A stretch of DNA of 8,063 nt, from positions 1-8,063 of the forward strand of contig JAFDXS010000085.1 of assembly GCA_018267795.1 (NCBI GenBank), in the 5' to 3' direction. Position 1 is the first letter of the stretch, and every line of letters begins with the position of its first letter. The translations under genes and the position numbers were made by a program. The DNA comes from Bacteroidota bacterium (lineage in GTDB: Bacteria > Bacteroidota > Bacteroidia > Chitinophagales > Chitinophagaceae). Below are positions 5,205 through 8,063 of this stretch, piece by piece. The notes beneath the pieces were generated by a model. It made no database searches. It saw only the letters and a program-made list of their open reading frames with translations, and had not been told where the DNA came from.

Positions 5205-6146
5205 TTACTTTATTAGCATTGTTTTAAGCTTCCATATGAAGGAGTCATTTTTGGTAAGCACCATATATAGCTCCCTCTTTCCACCAAAACCCCGGAAAAA
5301 GCGTTCTACACCGGCATCCATACTGCCTTCCATATCAAATATTTTATTGCCGCGCTTTATTGCTTCCTTTATAGCATGCCATAGCAATAAGGATTTTGCC
5401 TTACTGCTGTCCTCCGCAGGGTTTTGAGCGCCCATAAAATAATAGCTGCGTTCCGCATCCCATATATTCCAGATAATGGCTTGTATTTTATCTCCTGCTT
5501 TCGCTACCCATATAGCAGCTGACTGCTTTTCGCTGCAAGCTTTGAATAGCTGCTCCATGTCCCTAAGCGAATATGCCTGCTGGGCGCCTTTACCATTTAA
5601 AGTGTGCTTTTGAAACTGATACAGCTCTGCTATAGCAGATGGCTCATTTGTTACAAGCAGTTCTTTTTCACCGCTGCGGATATTGCGGCGCAGGCTTTCC
5701 TTCATATTGGCAAATACAGTTGCTTCGCCGGCAGACAAATCAATAAGGAAAGTTTGCTGCACATGTGCTTTAAGACCATGGCCCTTCATGATACCTGCCT
5801 GCTTAAAACCGGGCTGCATAGAAAGGTTCCATACTTTGGCAGCGGGTAATTGCCCCAGCAACTCTGTGAGGGTTTCGTATTCAAAAGCATCTGCTTTACT
5901 CTCCTTAATACCGGCTGGCAGCAATATGTGCGGGCCTAAATACGGTGTAAGCTTAGGATTGCGCAGTAGGCTAACTCCTGCCTTCTTTTCTATGGCATAA
6001 GGCCATACTCCTGCTACATGGTCCCCTTTTTTGGCAATGGCTGCATCCCAATGAGCGCATACGGCGTCCAGCCACCAATACCGGAGGAAAACGGGCAAGC
6101 TGCTTTGCTGCTCACATATTTTCTTATAAGTTTCTTTATTGCTCAA
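5205..6146 (-). CDS. FemAB-like / GNAT-fold acyltransferase, probable TTG start
   Basis: A protein of about 313 residues from the FemAB-like (acyl-CoA N-acyltransferase fold) group common in Bacteroidota. The N-terminus has YKKICEQQSSLPVFLRYWWLDAVC (within residues 7-30), a pattern I associate with these proteins. The middle has the segment ANMKESLRRNIRSGEK (146-161), and the end has FDMEGSMDAGVERFFRGFGG (270-289), the family's most characteristic block. Relatives transfer amino acids or acyl groups, for example onto peptidoglycan precursors or other acceptors; here the substrate is unknown. There is no in-frame ATG near the expected N-terminus. TTG at 6146 starts 2 nt after the permease stop and gives the right length. 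The next upstream ATG, at 6263, would overlap the permease by 115 nt and add an unrelated 39-residue head. An ATT at 6158 is a less likely option. Confidence 0.82.
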   Translation of the reverse strand: MSNKETYKKICEQQSSLPVFLRYWWLDAVCAHWDAAIAKKGDHVAGVWPYAIEKKAGVSLLRNPKLTPYLGPHILLPAGIKESKADAFEYETLTELLGQLPAAKVWNLSMQPGFKQAGIMKGHGLKAHVQQTFLIDLSAGEATVFANMKESLRRNIRSGEKELLVTNEPSAIAELYQFQKHTLNGKGAQQAYSLRDMEQLFKACSEKQSAAIWVAKAGDKIQAIIWNIWDAERSYYFMGAQNPAEDSSKAKSLLLWHAIKEAIKRGNKIFDMEGSMDAGVERFFRGFGGKRELYMVLTKNDSFIWKLKTMLIK

Positions 6147-6148
6147 TG

Positions 6149-7393
6149 TTATTTGAATTGCAATACGCGCGCGGGCTGTATAAAGCGAATATACAACGTA
6201 GGCAGCCACATACAAAGTATGCAAAGCAGCAATGTGCATGCGTCTACCGAGGCTACAGCCCACCAGTTAAAACGCACCGGTACATACTTCATATAGTAAG
6301 TGCTCTCGTCCAGCTTTAAAAAATGAAGCTTTTGCTCCAGCAGGCAAATAGTGATGGCCAATATGTTGCCAACCAATATGCCTACGCCAGCTATGAGGCC
6401 CGCGTAGTAAAGAAAGACTTGTCTTGTTTGGCCGGCTGCCATACCCAGCGCTTTTAGCAGGCCTACCATGCGGGCACGGTCCACTATTATCATCATGAGA
6501 GAGGCTGCGAGATTGATGATGGCTACTATAGCCATAATAGCGAGCACTATAACACGCGTTACATCCTGCGTGCCCAGCCAATCGAAGACATTGGGGAAAA
6601 TATCCCTGATGGTAAATGCCGTGAGCGAAGAATTGACATACTGCGGATCGCGGAAGAAATCGAATATAATACTGGCAGTAGTATCGCTGTATTTTTCATT
6701 TGTAAGGTCCACCTGGTAGCCGTTAATATCATTAGGCCCCCAGCCATTAATGCGCTGTAATAAACGGATATCGCATACCCCGTAAAACTTATCAATATCC
6801 TCAACCCCTGTATGGTAAAGGCCGGTGATCATTACCTTTCTTATGCGGGGAGAAATATTGCCCGGCTCCAGGAAGTATAGCTGTACCGTATCGCCCACCT
6901 TCACATTCAGCCTGCTGGCTGTAATAGAGGAGAGCATTATCTGTTTTGAGTAGGCAGTATCTGAATAGTTGATATTGTTGCCCGTAATGCTCAAATCATT
7001 GGAGAAATGATAGTCCGGCTCAATGCCTTTAAGCTGCACCCCTTCCATTTCACTGCCGGAGTGAATGATAGATGGGCGCGATGCAAAGGCGGCGACCTGA
7101 CGTACATGCGGTATAGCCGCTATACGCTTCATGAGTGGCGCATCCAGCTTTATAGGCTTAAGGTCTATATACTGCGTGTGATTTTTATCATAAGACTCAA
7201 CGTGTACATGGCCAAGGAAGCTGTACATCTTAGCCCGTATCGTATATTGAAAGCCATTGATAAAAGCCATAGCAACGATCATAACCGCTACACTAAGGGC
7301 AGTGGAGATGATGGCCAGCCTGATGATAAAAGCAGAGAAAGTACCCTTATGCTTAGACAGGCAGCGGCGCGCTATGAAAAATGGAAGGTTCAC
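6149..7393 (-). CDS. ABC transporter permease, FtsX/LolC-E type
   Basis: A 414-residue inner-membrane protein with the four-span layout of MacB/LolCE permeases. The first span is at about 20-46, after a short basic cytosolic head (ARRCLSKHKG). A periplasmic domain of about 225 residues follows, then spans at about 280-305, 327-353 and 376-402. The cytosolic loop DRARMVGLLKALGM (305-319) is the conserved coupling helix region that contacts the ATPase. Relatives extract lipoproteins or other substrates from the inner membrane. The partner ATPase is not in the window, so the substrate is open. The start is GTG at 7393; a TTTTTACTTTTG element lies 9 nt before it. It is the first gene of a likely operon with the FemAB-like and GNAT genes, since its stop lies 2 nt before the next start. 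Confidence 0.9.
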   Translation of the reverse strand: MNLPFFIARRCLSKHKGTFSAFIIRLAIISTALSVAVMIVAMAFINGFQYTIRAKMYSFLGHVHVESYDKNHTQYIDLKPIKLDAPLMKRIAAIPHVRQVAAFASRPSIIHSGSEMEGVQLKGIEPDYHFSNDLSITGNNINYSDTAYSKQIMLSSITASRLNVKVGDTVQLYFLEPGNISPRIRKVMITGLYHTGVEDIDKFYGVCDIRLLQRINGWGPNDINGYQVDLTNEKYSDTTASIIFDFFRDPQYVNSSLTAFTIRDIFPNVFDWLGTQDVTRVIVLAIMAIVAIINLAASLMMIIVDRARMVGLLKALGMAAGQTRQVFLYYAGLIAGVGILVGNILAITICLLEQKLHFLKLDESTYYMKYVPVRFNWWAVASVDACTLLLCILCMWLPTLYIRFIQPARVLQFK

Positions 7394-7402
7394 TTGTTAA
7401 GC

Positions 7403-7410
7403 CAAAAGTA
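7403..7410 (-). promoter_or_regulatory. Perfect -7-type box TACTTTTG before the permease gene
   Basis: The minus strand reads TACTTTTG, a full match to TAnnTTTG, and ends 9 nt before the permease GTG. That would leave a leader of only a few bases. No TTG is seen about 19 nt upstream. It is the last unit of the AAAAAGT tandem repeat, so it may be a by-product of that repeat. The same 12-mer TTTTTACTTTTG precedes atpC. Confidence 0.3.
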
Positions 7411-7429
7411 AAAAGTAAAAAGTAAAAAA
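7404..7429. repeat. A-rich heptamer tandem repeat (AAAAAGT)
   Basis: Three consecutive units of AAAAAGT (the first missing one A) are followed by six A, in the spacer between the permease and atpC. A related one-unit version lies at 7742-7759 between atpC and atpD, and both end in AAAAACC. The A-run at its right end doubles as the T-tract of the atpC terminator on the minus strand. Confidence 0.7.
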
Positions 7430-7454
7430 CCGGATACATTACTGCACCCGGTTT
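7424..7454 (-). terminator. Intrinsic terminator of atpD-atpC
   Basis: A 7-bp stem, AAACCGG (7427-7433) with CCGGTTT (7448-7454), encloses a 14-nt loop and is followed on the minus strand by six T and further T-rich heptamers. It lies 22 nt after the atpC stop, at the expected place and orientation. Confidence 0.7.
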
Positions 7455-7476
7455 ATTCATATTTTAAAAAGACAAA

Positions 7477-7731
7477 TTAGTCTAATGCTTTAGCATCTTC
7501 AATAAGCACAGTGGCTTTATTGTTTATCATTTCTACAAAGCCTTCAGAAATTTCGTAAGCTGCTGTGGCACTTTTGTCCTTTAGTATTTTCATTTTGCCT
7601 TTGCCTAAAGATGCAATGATAGGAGCGTGCCTGTCGAGAATTTCGAAAGAGCCCTCAACGCCCGGCAACTGAATGCCGTAAACGGTACCACTGAAAACCT
7701 TATGCTCTGGTGTTAATATTTCTAACTGCAT
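7477..7731 (-). CDS. atpC: F0F1 ATP synthase subunit epsilon, short form
   Basis: An 84-residue protein matching the N-terminal beta-sandwich domain of F1 epsilon, from MQLEILTPEHKVFSGTV through VEGSFEILDRHAPIIASL to the strand near GFVEMINNKATVLIED. It connects the gamma subunit to the membrane ring in ATP synthase. The C-terminal helical hairpin that makes up the last third of the E. coli protein (about 138 residues in total) is absent. The ORF ends cleanly with TAG and a terminator, so this looks like the natural short form seen in Bacteroidota rather than a truncation. It lies 52 nt downstream of atpD. ATG at 7731 is preceded at 10 nt by TTTTTACTTTTG. Confidence 0.95.
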   Translation of the reverse strand: MQLEILTPEHKVFSGTVYGIQLPGVEGSFEILDRHAPIIASLGKGKMKILKDKSATAAYEISEGFVEMINNKATVLIEDAKALD

Positions 7732-7741
7732 GTTACTAGTT

Positions 7742-7749
7742 CAAAAGTA
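7742..7749 (-). promoter_or_regulatory. TACTTTTG box before atpC
   Basis: The minus strand reads TACTTTTG within TTTTTACTTTTG, ending 10 nt before the atpC ATG. It is a full match to TAnnTTTG and nearly the same distance as at the permease gene. It could be an internal promoter, a T-rich translation enhancer, or part of a dispersed A-rich repeat. Confidence 0.3.
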
Positions 7750-7783
7750 AAAAATCAAAAACCTTCAATTTAATCCCTGCAGC

Positions 7784-8063
7784 TTAGTTCTTAGCTTCCT
7801 GCATCAGTTTCTTACCCTTAGCCATAGCATCATCGATAGTACCTACCAGGTTGAATGCTGCTTCAGGATATTCATCCACTTCACCGTCCATAATCATATT
7901 GAAGCCACGGATCGTTTCTTCGATTGGTACCAGTACACCTTTAAGACCAGTGAACTGCTCTGCCACGTGGAATGGCTGAGAAAGGAAGCGCTGCACTTTA
8001 CGTGCGCGGCTTACTGTAAGCTTATCTTCTTCACTCAATTCATCCATACCGAGGATAGCGATG
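7784..8063 (-). CDS. atpD: F0F1 ATP synthase subunit beta, C-terminal end (5' partial)
   Basis: The last 92 codons of the catalytic beta subunit; the gene runs off the right end of the window, and the ATG at 8047 is internal. The visible part begins IAILGMDELSEEDKL, containing the DELSEED motif that touches gamma and epsilon during rotation. It continues with VSRARKVQRFLSQPFHVAEQFTG and ends in the helical bundle with a Lys-rich tail (MAKGKKLMQEAKN). The nucleotide-binding Walker motifs lie outside. Followed by atpC, as in the separate atpD-atpC pair of Bacteroidota. Confidence 0.98.
   Translation of the reverse strand, partial: IAILGMDELSEEDKLTVSRARKVQRFLSQPFHVAEQFTGLKGVLVPIEETIRGFNMIMDGEVDEYPEAAFNLVGTIDDAMAKGKKLMQEAKN

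Noticed and set aside
6559..6804. Minus-strand frames within the permease (also 6267-6581)
   Set aside because: They are alternate-frame shadows of a clearly intact permease gene.
7404..7429. AAAAAGT repeats as a CRISPR or origin iteron array
   Set aside because: Units are only 7 bases with no spacers, and the surrounding genes are core ATP synthase and transport; no replication gene is near.

Overview
The window comes from a Bacteroidota chromosome, most likely a Chitinophagales/Chitinophagaceae-type organism. The evidence is the gene families (ligase-associated helicase with PdeM, a FemAB-like protein in the Bacteroidota style, a very short F1 epsilon subunit, atpD-atpC with no atpA or atpG between or after them), AT-rich spacers, absent or weak Shine-Dalgarno sequences, and several matches to the Bacteroidota -7 promoter element TAnnTTTG. 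The family-level placement is inference. No rRNA, tRNA, CRISPR array, insertion sequence or phage gene is visible; this is mostly core chromosome.

Layout. (1) 1-938, plus strand: the C-terminal end of a ligase-associated DEXH-box helicase directly followed by pdeM, both DNA-repair genes. (2) 939-1577: a 639-nt stretch without a conventional gene. On its minus strand it carries two unannotated-looking 31-codon genes for tiny single-span membrane proteins. They align without gaps, and each has a near-consensus -7 box exactly 19 nt before its ATG. (3) 1581-2684, plus: a membrane fatty-acid desaturase with three histidine boxes. (4) 2701-4503, minus: the chaperone operon grpE-dnaJ, closed by an intrinsic terminator whose hairpin contains the dnaJ stop codon and faces the desaturase end. 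(5) 4656-7393, minus: an apparent three-gene operon of FtsX/LolC-type ABC permease, FemAB-like acyltransferase and GNAT acetyltransferase with spacings of only 2 and 6 nt. The FemAB-like gene probably starts at TTG. (6) 7477-8063, minus: atpC and the 3' end of atpD, ending in an intrinsic terminator.

How the genes work together. The helicase and PdeM belong to a known repair cassette with an ATP-dependent ligase and an exonuclease, which would lie upstream of this window. GrpE and DnaJ are co-chaperones of DnaK. AtpD and AtpC are parts of F1. The permease, FemAB-like and GNAT genes are probably co-transcribed, but their substrates cannot be read from sequence. The least explained part is the pair of micro-proteins between pdeM and the desaturase.
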